In this document: positions 1 to 7,825 of the stretch, piece after piece
Numbering within the stretch: the stretch's first letter is position 1
How the letters are laid out: each line of letters opens with the position of its first letter
NCBI GenBank assembly: GCA_945903555.1
Contig: CAMDOJ010000003.1
Coordinates: 1-28,315, forward strand
Source: Chthoniobacter flavus
GTDB lineage: Bacteria > Verrucomicrobiota > Verrucomicrobiia > Chthoniobacterales > Terrimicrobiaceae
Direction: 5' to 3'
DNA length: 28,315 nt
Made by a program: the position numbers and the translations under genes
The notes under the pieces: generated by a model
Databases searched by the model: none
Told to the model about the DNA's origin: nothing
The model's input: only the letters and a program-made list of their open reading frames with translations

Positions 1-455
1 CCCGTTTTCCCTCGCTTTGTCTAGGCACATTTGAAACCAGCCTCAAAGATATCACTGCCGCCTATACGGTCTTTGCAACAGGAGGTATGAAACTTCAGCC
101 CTACCTTATCGACCGAGTGATTGATGATTCCGGCACGATTCTTTATAAATCCACGCGCGGAAAAATTCCGATTCTTCAGCCTGCGGCAGCACAAATGACG
201 GCAGCCCTTCTTGAACAAGTTGTCGAGCGTGGTACGGCTTCGCATGCCCATGAATACGGACTTACTGGATATGGAGCGGGAAAAACGGGCACCACAAACA
301 ACTTTCTTGACGCTTGGTTCGTGGGGTTTGACTCCCATCTTACCTGTGGGGTTTGGGTGGGGTTTGACAAGCCGCGTCCGATTCGTCCGGGTGGCTATGG
401 AGGTTCGCTGGCATTGCCTATCTGGGTCGATATCATCGAAGCGGCGAAGCATTAA
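1..455 (+). CDS. Class A penicillin-binding protein (PBP1-type), 3' end only
   Basis: This is the C-terminal part of a transpeptidase domain. The reading frame is open from the left edge (first full codon at 3), so the gene starts outside the window. The visible segment begins with a PSLCLGTFETSLKDITAAY stretch followed by a VFATGG turn, typical of PBP1a/PBP1b-like bifunctional enzymes. The KTG motif of penicillin-binding transpeptidases is present as GKTGTTNNFLDAWFVG (KTGT codons at 282-293), and a GVWVGFDKPRP strand follows. The protein ends soon after this domain with IWVDIIEAAKH, so no C-terminal extension is present. Known for the family: periplasmic glycan polymerisation and peptide crosslinking, anchored in the inner membrane. 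The glycosyltransferase domain cannot be seen here. Confidence in the family is high; the exact subfamily is not resolved. Confidence 0.93.
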   Translation, partial: RFPSLCLGTFETSLKDITAAYTVFATGGMKLQPYLIDRVIDDSGTILYKSTRGKIPILQPAAAQMTAALLEQVVERGTASHAHEYGLTGYGAGKTGTTNNFLDAWFVGFDSHLTCGVWVGFDKPRPIRPGGYGGSLALPIWVDIIEAAKH

Positions 456-513
456 AGTGTCTTCAATTTGGTCTCCCAAAAATCTCGTTTTATTCACGCA
501 ATGTCTTTTCCTG

Positions 514-542
514 TTGCAAGCAATCGATGAAGAGTGCAGAAT
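514..542 (+). promoter_or_regulatory. Predicted sigma-70-type promoter of tRNA-Pro
   Basis: TTGCAA at 514-519 and CAGAAT at 537-542 are separated by exactly 17 bases. The predicted start lies a few bases before the mature tRNA 5' end at 554. The match to the -10 consensus is moderate; position is the best support. Confidence 0.45.
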
Positions 543-553
543 GATTTTTGCTA

Positions 554-628
<75 letters not shown>

Positions 629-697
629 TTTTTTTCTTCTTCGGAAATACAGTGAGTGCTTTTGGGGGAGGGGAGTAACTCAGTCCTTATATTTCTT

Positions 698-1930
698 ATG
701 CCATTCCGTCAACTTGGTCTTAACGACCACATCCTATCCGCTATCCGTGACGCAGGTTACACCGAGCCGACACCGATTCAATCTGCAGCCATTCCTGAAG
801 TCCTCACCGGCAAGGATATCATCGGCATCGCGCAAACCGGCACTGGCAAGACGGCGGCATTCACGTTGCCGATTCTCAATATGCTGGCGGCAGCGAAGCC
901 TGTTCCACAGCGCCGGACGTCCGCGCTAATCCTTGCTCCGACTCGTGAGTTGGTTGTTCAAATCGAGGAAAACGTGCGCCGCTATGGCAAGAACCTTCCG
1001 ATCCAGATCGCCCTTGTTTACGGTGGTGTGGGAGAACGTCCACAAATGGCCGCTCTGCGTGATGGGGCTGACATCATTATCGCCACGCCTGGTCGCCTGC
1101 TGGACTTGATGGGGCGTGGATGTGCGAATTTTTCCGCCTTGCGATTTCTGATTCTCGATGAGGCCGACCGAATGCTGGACATGGGATTCCTTCCCGACAT
1201 CCGCCGGATTGTGAAGGCCCTCCCGCGTCAACGACAGACGCTACTTTTTTCGGCGACACTCTCTGCTGAGATCGAAAAGATCACCCGTGAGTTTCAGGAA
1301 TCACCCAAAGTCGTGCAAGTCGGCAAGCGATCCAACCCTGCCGAGACAGTCGAGCAGTGTGTCTATGAGGTTCCGCATCCTGGTAAGCAGAATCTCCTTC
1401 TTCATCTTCTTCGCGATACAGCGATGCAGATGGTGTTGATATTTACTCGCACCAAGCATGGAGCTGACCGCGTAGCGCGTCGGTTGGAGCAATCTGGCAT
1501 CACCACGGCCACACTCCACGCCAACCGTTCACAGAATCAGCGCATTCGCGCTCTCCGTGATTTCAAGGCTGGGACGGTGCGCGTTCTTGTCGCCACGGAT
1601 ATTGCTGCGCGAGGCATTGATGTTGAAGGGATCTCACATGTGGTGAACTTTGACTTCCCTCCGCATCCTGAGGATTATGTTCATCGCATCGGCCGTACGG
1701 GTCGCGCAAAAGCCGTGGGTGACGCTATCAGTTTTGTCACTTCTGAAGACCGCGCACCCTTGCGCTCTCTGGAGAAGTTCATTGGCCGCGGAATCCCTCG
1801 TAAGTATGCTCCTATCACGATGTCGGCATCAGAGGAGCCCACGGGACCGCGTCCGAGTCGTCCTCTTCATCACGAACCCGTCGCAGCCAAAAGCCCGTCC
1901 AAAGGGATTCGTCGCTTCTTCGGTCGATAA
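698..1930 (+). CDS. rhlE: DEAD-box ATP-dependent RNA helicase, RhlE-like
   Basis: A 410-residue protein with all helicase motifs in order: Q motif (FRQLGL plus TPIQ near 25-28), motif I AQTGTGKT (45-52), PTREL (81-85), motif II DEAD (154-157), SAT (185-187), and motif VI HRIGRTGR (329-336). The tail after about residue 380 is short and basic and ends in KGIRRFFGR. The family unwinds short RNA duplexes in RNA turnover, ribosome assembly and cold adaptation. The start at 698 was chosen because MPFRQLGL matches the usual beginning of RhlE proteins. An in-frame ATG 42 bases upstream would add an unrelated leader (LLGEGSNSVLIFL), although a GGAG-like sequence lies between the two. The gene is monocistronic and convergent with argS. 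The RhlE subgroup assignment rests on similarity of the N-terminus and is less certain than the helicase call. Confidence 0.92.
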   Translation: MPFRQLGLNDHILSAIRDAGYTEPTPIQSAAIPEVLTGKDIIGIAQTGTGKTAAFTLPILNMLAAAKPVPQRRTSALILAPTRELVVQIEENVRRYGKNLPIQIALVYGGVGERPQMAALRDGADIIIATPGRLLDLMGRGCANFSALRFLILDEADRMLDMGFLPDIRRIVKALPRQRQTLLFSATLSAEIEKITREFQESPKVVQVGKRSNPAETVEQCVYEVPHPGKQNLLLHLLRDTAMQMVLIFTRTKHGADRVARRLEQSGITTATLHANRSQNQRIRALRDFKAGTVRVLVATDIAARGIDVEGISHVVNFDFPPHPEDYVHRIGRTGRAKAVGDAISFVTSEDRAPLRSLEKFIGRGIPRKYAPITMSASEEPTGPRPSRPLHHEPVAAKSPSKGIRRFFGR

Positions 1931-1935
1931 GAAAT

Positions 1936-1951
1936 CGGGGCTGGATCCCCG
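1936..1951. terminator. Hairpin between convergent rhlE and argS
   Basis: CGGGG (1936-1940) and CCCCG (1947-1951) can form a 5-bp stem with a 6-base loop in the 36-base gap between the two convergent genes. No clear T run follows on either strand, so termination here is only suggested by position. Confidence 0.25.
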
Positions 1952-1966
1952 CGTGGGCGGGAGGCT

Positions 1967-3679
1967 TTACATTTTCTCCGGGCAGCGTATGCCGAGGAGA
2001 GAAAGTCCGTGAGAAAGCGTGCGGGCAGTGAGGGAACTGAGAAGGAGTCGACTGGCTCGCAGATTGGGTGTGGAGGCTTTAAGCACCGGACAGGCCTCGT
2101 AGAACGAATGGTAGGTGTTCGCCAATTCGTAAAGATAGTTGGCGAGGATATTCGGTCGGAAATCGTCTAGAACGACGGGAATAGTTTCCGCGTATTGGAG
2201 CAATTTGAGGCCCAGAATACGTTCAGCGGGTGCGTCCAAAAGAATGGGCGCGGTGGTATCCGCATCTTCTTCCGCGCGGCGGAAGATCGAGCGGATGCGG
2301 ACATAGGCATTCTGAAGATAGGGGGCGGTATTTCCGTCAAGGGCAAGGAGCTTATCCCACGAGAAGACGTAATCGGTGAGGCGGTTTTGGGAGAGTTCCG
2401 CATATTTGACTGCACCGAGGCCGATGATGTGGGCGGTCAACTCGATTTCCTCTTGAGGGAGTTTTTCAGAGCGGGTCTCGACCATGCGGCGTGCGCGATC
2501 CACGGCTTCGGTCAAGACTTCGCTGAGGCCGACATTTTCACCCGAGCGGGTTTTCATGATCTTGCGATCCTCACCGAGGATGCTGCCAAAAGCGATGTGA
2601 CGCATATCGCATTGGATGTCCATGAGTTTCGCTGCGGCAAAGATTTGTTGGAAGTGGAGGGCTTGGGGGGCGCCGACGACATACCAGATGGAATCGGGAT
2701 TCCAGTGGCGTATGCGATACTCGATGGTGGCGAGATCTGTGGTGGCGTAGAGGAATCCGCCGTCACTTTTACGAACAATGGCAGGCTTGCCCTCGAGGGA
2801 AGGAATGGCTGGGAAGAAAATGCAGAGTGCGCCTTCGCTCTCGGTCGCGATGCCGCGTTTCTCGAGTTCGGCGCAAAGAGGGGCTAGGGCGTCGTTGTAG
2901 GCACTTTCGCCAAGCCGTTCATCGAAGCGGATGTCGAGAAGCGTGTAGAGCTTTTCAAATTCCCGCCACGATAGCTCGACGGTTTGAGTCCAAATAGCAA
3001 AATTTTCGGGATCGCCTGCTTGAAGTTTGACGAGTTCTTCGCGGGCCACGCGTTTGATGGTCTCGTCGGTTTCCTCGAGGCGGTTCACCTCCCGGTAGAG
3101 GCGAACCAATTCAGAAATGGGATCTTTTTCCAAAGCCTTGCGATCAAGAAAATGCTTCCAACCGTAAATGACTTTGCCGAATTGGGTGCCCCAATCGCCG
3201 ATATGGTTGTCGGTGATGACAGCGTGGCCGAGAAAGCGGGCGACACGCACAAGGCAGTCTCCTAGTATTGTGCTACGGATATGGCCGACGTGCATGGGCT
3301 TGGCCACATTCGGGGAACTAAAATCCACCGCAATTTTGCGTGGTTGAGCCACTAGTGAGACGCCGAGTCGCTCGTCCTTTGCCATCGCCGAGAGTGCGGT
3401 GGAGAGAAAGGAATTCTCGAGGCGGAAATTGATAAAGCCAGCGCCCGCGATCTCGGGTTGGGCGGAAATCCCAGTAACGTCGAGTTGGCTTATGATCTGG
3501 GCAGCGACATCGCGCGGGTTGGCGCGTTTTTCTTTGGCGAGTGCCATGGCGGCATTTGCTTGATAGTCCCCGAACCGCGAGTCGGCGGATTGGGTTACAT
3601 CACCACGGGCTGGGTCAAGGTCTGAAGAACTTAGCGCGGCACGCACACGCGCAGCGAGAAGTTCGCGCGGGGTTGCCAT
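1967..3679 (-). CDS. argS: Arginyl-tRNA synthetase
   Basis: A 570-residue class I aminoacyl-tRNA synthetase that charges tRNA-Arg in the cytoplasm. The N-terminal Add-1 domain (about 1-100) contains SRFGDYQANAAMALAK. The HIGH motif appears as KPMHVGHIRST (HVGH at 130-133). In place of a canonical KMSKS loop is EDRKIMKTRSGE (about 370-381), a form usual for many ArgS proteins. The C-terminal DALR anticodon-binding domain (about 455-570) ends in LSLLGIRCPEKM. Length is normal for the family. The ATG overlaps the stop of ptsN by one base (TAATG), so the two are probably translationally coupled. No Shine-Dalgarno sequence is visible. It is the last gene of the nuoD-ptsN-argS group and converges on rhlE. 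Confidence 0.97.
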   Translation of the reverse strand: MATPRELLAARVRAALSSSDLDPARGDVTQSADSRFGDYQANAAMALAKEKRANPRDVAAQIISQLDVTGISAQPEIAGAGFINFRLENSFLSTALSAMAKDERLGVSLVAQPRKIAVDFSSPNVAKPMHVGHIRSTILGDCLVRVARFLGHAVITDNHIGDWGTQFGKVIYGWKHFLDRKALEKDPISELVRLYREVNRLEETDETIKRVAREELVKLQAGDPENFAIWTQTVELSWREFEKLYTLLDIRFDERLGESAYNDALAPLCAELEKRGIATESEGALCIFFPAIPSLEGKPAIVRKSDGGFLYATTDLATIEYRIRHWNPDSIWYVVGAPQALHFQQIFAAAKLMDIQCDMRHIAFGSILGEDRKIMKTRSGENVGLSEVLTEAVDRARRMVETRSEKLPQEEIELTAHIIGLGAVKYAELSQNRLTDYVFSWDKLLALDGNTAPYLQNAYVRIRSIFRRAEEDADTTAPILLDAPAERILGLKLLQYAETIPVVLDDFRPNILANYLYELANTYHSFYEACPVLKASTPNLRASRLLLSSLTARTLSHGLSLLGIRCPEKM

Positions 3680-4146
3680 TATTGACGGGGCGAACGGTTT
3701 TCGAAGACGTTCAGGATCGCTTCCGCATCTTCGGCTTTGCCGAGTTCCTCACGGACAGTTTTGTCATTAAGAAATTTGGCAATCGCGGCGAGGGTTCGAA
3801 GGTGGGTTTGAAACTGATCCTTCGGAACAACAAAAAGCACGATGAGGGAAACCGGTTCGCCGTCTAGGGATTCAAATGGGATGCCGACCGAGGAGCGTCC
3901 AAAAGAGGCGACGACATCGTTGACTTTCGAGGAGGAGGCATGAGGAATCGCGATGCCAAATCCGATACCCGTGCTCATGGTCTCTTCCCGTTGCCGGATG
4001 GAAACCATAATGGAATCCCGATCGGAAGCTTCGATCTTGCCCGATTTAACGAGGGTGTCCACCATTTCATGGATAGCTTCCCAACGCTCTGTCGCGACAA
4101 GTTCTGGGATGATCTGGGTCTCTGATAGGAGGTTTGCGAGAGTCAT
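3679..4146 (-). CDS. ptsN: PTS IIA-like nitrogen-regulatory protein (EIIA-Ntr family)
   Basis: A 155-residue single-domain protein of the PTS EIIA type 2 (fructose/mannitol/Ntr) family. The phosphorylatable histidine is seen in GIGFGIAIPHASS (His69). The segment SLIVLFVVPKDQFQTHLRTLA is also typical: it is the VFLLLAPE-like strand followed by the helix found in PtsN. No transporter domains are attached, which favours a regulatory phosphocarrier over a sugar permease component. Such proteins regulate potassium transport, stress and nitrogen responses in other bacteria; the targets here are unknown. It lies 20 bases downstream of nuoD and overlaps the argS start by one base. No Shine-Dalgarno sequence precedes the ATG (AATTTTTTATAAA instead). 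The paralogue PtsI/HPr genes are not in the window. Confidence 0.85.
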   Translation of the reverse strand: MTLANLLSETQIIPELVATERWEAIHEMVDTLVKSGKIEASDRDSIMVSIRQREETMSTGIGFGIAIPHASSSKVNDVVASFGRSSVGIPFESLDGEPVSLIVLFVVPKDQFQTHLRTLAAIAKFLNDKTVREELGKAEDAEAILNVFENRSPRQ

Positions 4147-4166
4147 TTTATAAAAAATTCGATCGA

Positions 4167-5408
4167 CTAGCGGTCTACCTCGCCGAAGACGGGGTCGAGT
4201 GAACCAAGAATGGTCACGACGTCGGATACCATGCTGCCTGGAAGCATCTTGGAAAGAATGCTGATATTGCAGAATGAGGGTGAGCGGATTTTCATGCGGT
4301 AGGGAACGCCGCCGCCTTTGCTGTGAATGTAGAAGCCGAGTTCGCCTTTCGGGTTTTCTGCGCCGAAATAAATCTCACCGGCAGGGGCGTGAATGCCCTC
4401 GGTGGAGATAATGAAGTGATGGATGAGTTCCTCCATCTTGGTGAGAACCGCAGTTTTTTCGGGGAGGATGCTCTTGGAATCTTGGCAATTGATCGGGCCG
4501 GAAGGAAGTTTGTCGACCACTTGGCGAAGAATTTTGATGCTTTCGCGGATCTCCTCCATGCGGACGAGGTAGCGGTCGAAGCAATCGCCAGCAGCACCGA
4601 TCGGGATATCAAAGTCGTAGATTTGGTAGTCGAGATAGGGGTGCTTTTTGCGAAGGTCGTGATCGACACCGGAACTCCGAAGGTTCGGTCCAGAGAGCCC
4701 GAAGGCGATTGCATCTTCCTTGCTGATGACGCCAACATCGCGGCAGCGATCGACAAAGATACGGTTGCGGGTCACAAGCTTATCGACATCATCAAATGCG
4801 GCGGGGAAGGACGCTAGGAAATCCTTGAGCATCGCGAGGAAGGTCGGCGGAAGATCTCGTGTCTGGCCGCCTACCCGTGTGTAGCTGGTCGTGAATCGGG
4901 CACCCGTTAGTTGCTCGATCATGTTGTAGATCTTTTCGCGCTCGGTGAAGGTGTAAAGGAAGAGGGTTGTCGCGCCGAGATCCATGCCAAGGCAACCCGT
5001 GGCCAAGAGGTGGGAGGAGATGCGGGCGAGTTCGCAGCAGATGACGCGTATCGCCTTCCCTCGGGGCGGGAGTTCCCAGCCCATGAGTTTTTCAACGGCG
5101 AGGGCGTAGGCAACATTGTTCGCTATCGGGGAGAGGTAGTCCAGTCGGTCGGTGTAAGGGACAAACTGGTTATACTGCATGTTTTCAGCGATTTTTTCAT
5201 CTCCTCGGTGGAGGTAGCCGATCTCTGGGACGGCCTTGGTGACGACTTCACCATCGAGTTCCAATACCATGCGGAGGACGCCGTGGGTGGAGGGATGGGA
5301 CGGGCCCATGTTGATCACCATCTTCTCGCCCAGCATTTCGTCTGTTTCCTGCATCGCCTGAAGGCTGCGTGTGAGGGCATCTGGATGCTCGAGTGTCGTT
5401 GTCGCCAT
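4167..5408 (-). CDS. nuoD: NADH-quinone oxidoreductase subunit D (complex I 49-kDa subunit)
   Basis: A 413-residue NuoD, the subunit of the complex I peripheral arm that helps form the quinone-binding site. Diagnostic segments are MVINMGPSHPSTHGVLRMVL (about 29-48), EIGYLHRGDEKIAEN, YTDRLDYLSP, the LTGARFTTSYTRVGG stretch, and the C-terminal KIRSPSFCNI with LGSLDPVFGEVDR. The length matches stand-alone NuoD rather than the NuoCD fusion of enterobacteria. No other nuo genes flank it: downstream are ptsN and argS, and upstream is a short broken ORF followed by a divergent SWIB gene. The start at 5408 gives the short N-terminal tail MATTTLEHPD; no Shine-Dalgarno sequence is visible. Identity is very certain. 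The isolated location implies that the remaining complex I genes lie elsewhere. Confidence 0.97.
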   Translation of the reverse strand: MATTTLEHPDALTRSLQAMQETDEMLGEKMVINMGPSHPSTHGVLRMVLELDGEVVTKAVPEIGYLHRGDEKIAENMQYNQFVPYTDRLDYLSPIANNVAYALAVEKLMGWELPPRGKAIRVICCELARISSHLLATGCLGMDLGATTLFLYTFTEREKIYNMIEQLTGARFTTSYTRVGGQTRDLPPTFLAMLKDFLASFPAAFDDVDKLVTRNRIFVDRCRDVGVISKEDAIAFGLSGPNLRSSGVDHDLRKKHPYLDYQIYDFDIPIGAAGDCFDRYLVRMEEIRESIKILRQVVDKLPSGPINCQDSKSILPEKTAVLTKMEELIHHFIISTEGIHAPAGEIYFGAENPKGELGFYIHSKGGGVPYRMKIRSPSFCNISILSKMLPGSMVSDVVTILGSLDPVFGEVDR

Positions 5409-5440
5409 TATAAATTATCCGTATTTGTTTTTGGAAAAAA

Positions 5441-5642
5441 TCACCGCATCCGTGACTGGGCAGCTAAGACCCGTTGGAAGCGGAATGAAGATTCTTTGTA
5501 GCCTCCGAAAATTGCAAGCCACATATTTTTAAAGGATTTGATTTTAGGAATCCTAGCGGGGTCAAAAACCCAAAAGAAAGTATCGACGAGTTGGGTGCGG
5601 CCTTGGTAAGTGTCGCCTACATCACCCCCCAGAAGTTTTCAT
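5441..5642 (-). pseudogene. Small ORF upstream of nuoD, frameshifted at a G6 run
   Basis: On the minus strand an ATG at 5642 reads MKTSGG and then hits TGA directly after six G (plus-strand C6 at 5625-5630). Moving +1 at that point opens a frame to a TGA at 5443-5441. If the run held five G, one uninterrupted 66-residue protein would result, starting MKTSGGDVGDTYQGR and ending QRVLAAQSRMR, with aromatic-rich central segments such as VDTFFWVFDPARIP and KNMWLAIFGGYKESS. Codon use in the shifted frame looks protein-like, with many C or T in third positions. It stops 32 bases before nuoD. It could be a real gene with a homopolymer sequencing error, a decayed gene, or a gene read by +1 frameshifting at GGG-TGA. 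I do not recognise the protein. The remaining bases to 5720 (upstream of the SWIB gene) show nothing further. Confidence 0.4.
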
Positions 5643-5720
5643 TAATGAAGACAAATCCTGTTCTTAAAAAATCAGGTCGGGTGGTGATTCAGTGCTAACT
5701 TACAATCCAATAAATCCAAT

Positions 5721-5999
5721 ATGCCAACTACAGAAAAACCTAAACGCAAACCAAACGCAGCCCTCCTCAAGCCCGTGCAGCCTGATGCGGTGCTTGCAGT
5801 CGTCATCGGTTCAACCCCAGTGAGTCGTGGTGAACTCACCAAAAAAGTATGGGACTACATCAAGAAGAACGGACTTCAAGATAAGACAAAAAAGACTCTC
5901 ATCAACGCTGACGAAGCTCTCAAGGCTGTTTTCGGTGGTAAGGGCCAAGTGACTATGTTCGAGATGACCAAACACATCTCAGGTCACATCGTTAAGTAA
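5721..5999 (+). CDS. Stand-alone SWIB/MDM2-domain protein
   Basis: A 92-residue basic protein. The first 20 or so residues are rich in Lys and Pro (TEKPKRKPNAALLKPVQP). The rest is one SWIB/MDM2 fold, recognised by VSRGELTKKVWDYIKKNGLQ, the DKTKKTLINADEALKAVFG segment and VTMFEMTKHISGHIVK. SWIB domains are common in eukaryotic chromatin remodellers. In bacteria small SWIB proteins are known from chlamydiae and related PVC members, where a nucleoid or DNA-topology role has been suggested. The gene is monocistronic, divergent from the nuoD group and followed by a strong terminator, which fits an abundant small protein. No Shine-Dalgarno sequence precedes the ATG. The domain call is firm; the function here is an inference. 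Confidence 0.92.
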   Translation: MPTTEKPKRKPNAALLKPVQPDAVLAVVIGSTPVSRGELTKKVWDYIKKNGLQDKTKKTLINADEALKAVFGGKGQVTMFEMTKHISGHIVK

Positions 6000-6025
6000 A
6001 CGATTCGCCATTTTCAGCTTTCATG

Positions 6026-6059
6026 CCCCGTCCGCTTCATTGCGGGCGGGGTTTTTTTT
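6026..6059 (+). terminator. Rho-independent terminator of the SWIB gene
   Basis: CCCCGTCCGC (6026-6035) pairs with GCGGGCGGGG (6042-6051), a 10-bp stem with one G-T wobble, around the loop TTCATT. Eight T follow at 6052-6059. It lies 26 bases after the SWIB stop codon. Confidence 0.93.
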
Positions 6060-6077
6060 GAAAAAAATCTGGCGACC

Positions 6078-7805
6078 TCAATTAATGTGGCGCCGCTCAC
6101 ATCCGAGGTAAGTGATAAAAAGACCGACCGCGATATGGGCCAGCAGGATCCAGATGCAAAGGGAGAGTGAGGACAGGGGGCTTTGGACTACTGTTTGAAC
6201 GATGTCGTAGTAGCGTTCTTCTTTGAGTGTTTGGAGGATTCCCGACCAACTCCAGTAGGCCGACACGAAGGGTCGTACGAGAGTGCCGAGAAGTTCTGGA
6301 AGCGCCAGCACAGCCCCAGATAGCGGAAGCTGGAAGCCCACGAGATAAATAGAAACAAGCGAAGCCTGCTCAGGGGATCGCATGAGGCTGGATATCGCCA
6401 GGCAGATCGAGGTCATCGCCGCATTCACTAGGACAAGAAGAAAAAGTTGAACTTCAAAATTCCCGGGAAATCCACACACTTGGTGAACAAAAAATCCCAT
6501 CCATAAAGATTGGGCGAGAACCATGAACCCTAGGAAGGCGGACTTGCTAGCGACGTAGGCGAGGGAGTTAAGTCCCGAGAGTTTTTCCTTCTCAAAAATG
6601 AGGCGCTCGGCGGCAATTTCGCGCCCCGAGTTGTTCGCTCCCATGAGGGTGAGAAGGATGACTTGGAACATGACGATGCCCGATACAAGGCTACCGACCT
6701 TGCTGGATTGGATTAAAAAATCACGGGCTTCGTTGAGTTGCTGAAGCAAATTGAGATCGAGGCCCATGCTCAGGTTCTTGACGGCGGGAAGGCCGTTCCA
6801 AGCAAAGATGGCCACGAGAAGAGGAAACCCAAAAATGAGGCCGATCTGAAGAAGGAGTTGTTGGCGACTGCGTAAGAAGACGAGCAAGCGGCGGGACAGA
6901 AGCGTCAGAAACTGGCTCATCGGTCCGGGCAGGGTCGCCGTCTCCTCGCTGGCTTCGTCCTCGCTCGAGGGTGTGATATCAGACTTTGCTTGGGTTTTTT
7001 TTCTCGTCCTTCTAGGTTTGCCAGCTTCCTTGAGTGCGTCGCTGTGCTTGCTCCATGAGGAGGCCCACTCTTCCGGAGTGCGCATCTCCAGCCTCGCATA
7101 GACTTCGTTCGGATGTTTGACGGCAAAGTAATGAGCCAGGAACTTGGCTGGCCCGTGGTAGGCCACGATGCCTTGGAAGAGGACGAGCACGGAATCGTAG
7201 AGTTCGATGTGCTCAAGGCTGTGGGTGACCGAAAGAATGAGCCGGTTTTCCTTGCGGGAAAGACCGTGAAGCAGGCGAACGATATCATCCTCCGAGCTTG
7301 GGTCGAGTCCGCTTGTAACCTCATCGCAGAGGAGGATATCGGGTTTGCTGGTGAGTTCCATCGCGAGTGCGAGTCGGCGACGCTGGCCGCCGGAGAGAAT
7401 CTTCACGCTGCGGGATTCCAGGTCCAGCATATCGACCTCGCCCAAAATCTCACTCACGGTCGCCGTGAAGTCTGGGCAATCACAAGCGCGAACGCGCAAG
7501 CGGAGGGCATAAGTGACGCATTCCCTAACGGTGAGTTCATCGTGAGCGATGCTGAATTGGGGGACATAGGCTATCTCTCCAGGGGAGAAGTCGTCTTCTT
7601 CAAGGTCGCGGTTTTTCCAAAAGACCTGGCCTTCCTCCTCGCCGGGAGCGATGCCTGCAATGAGTTTGAGAAGGGTTGTCTTGCCGCATCCCGAGGGGCC
7701 GATGATCGCTCCAAAGTGGGCTAGGGGATAATCGGCGCTAACGTCGGAAAGGAGTGGTCGTTCGTTTTCATTGACGTGAAGCGAGACGCTCTTGATTTCA
7801 AGCAT
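6078..7805 (-). CDS. ABCG-like ABC half-transporter (ATPase fused to ABC-2 permease)
   Basis: A 575-residue fusion with the ATPase at the N-terminus and the membrane domain at the C-terminus, the order of ABCG/White half-transporters. Walker A is GPSGCGKTT (36-44), the signature LSGGQ is at 137-141, Walker B is ILLCDE (157-162), and SGLDP is the D loop. A charged linker around 260-300 (KPRRTRKKTQAKS, then an acidic EDEASEE stretch) separates it from an ABC-2 type permease with about six membrane segments, beginning near LLLQIGLIFGFPLLVAIFAW. It starts 20 bases after the sigma factor gene and probably shares its transcript. The substrate cannot be told; ABCG-type proteins export lipids, sterols or drugs and must dimerise. 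No Shine-Dalgarno sequence is seen. Confidence 0.88.
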   Translation of the reverse strand: MLEIKSVSLHVNENERPLLSDVSADYPLAHFGAIIGPSGCGKTTLLKLIAGIAPGEEEGQVFWKNRDLEEDDFSPGEIAYVPQFSIAHDELTVRECVTYALRLRVRACDCPDFTATVSEILGEVDMLDLESRSVKILSGGQRRRLALAMELTSKPDILLCDEVTSGLDPSSEDDIVRLLHGLSRKENRLILSVTHSLEHIELYDSVLVLFQGIVAYHGPAKFLAHYFAVKHPNEVYARLEMRTPEEWASSWSKHSDALKEAGKPRRTRKKTQAKSDITPSSEDEASEETATLPGPMSQFLTLLSRRLLVFLRSRQQLLLQIGLIFGFPLLVAIFAWNGLPAVKNLSMGLDLNLLQQLNEARDFLIQSSKVGSLVSGIVMFQVILLTLMGANNSGREIAAERLIFEKEKLSGLNSLAYVASKSAFLGFMVLAQSLWMGFFVHQVCGFPGNFEVQLFLLVLVNAAMTSICLAISSLMRSPEQASLVSIYLVGFQLPLSGAVLALPELLGTLVRPFVSAYWSWSGILQTLKEERYYDIVQTVVQSPLSSLSLCIWILLAHIAVGLFITYLGCERRHIN

Positions 7806-7825
7806 AAAGGGGGTAGAATTGACTT

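Noticed and set aside
2195..2887. Long open frame (230 codons) antisense to argS
   Set aside because: argS is certain on the other strand; the frame results from its codon pattern and shows no domain.
4911..5501. Open frame of 196 codons on the plus strand across the nuoD start
   Set aside because: Antisense to nuoD and the broken ORF; no domain or start signal.
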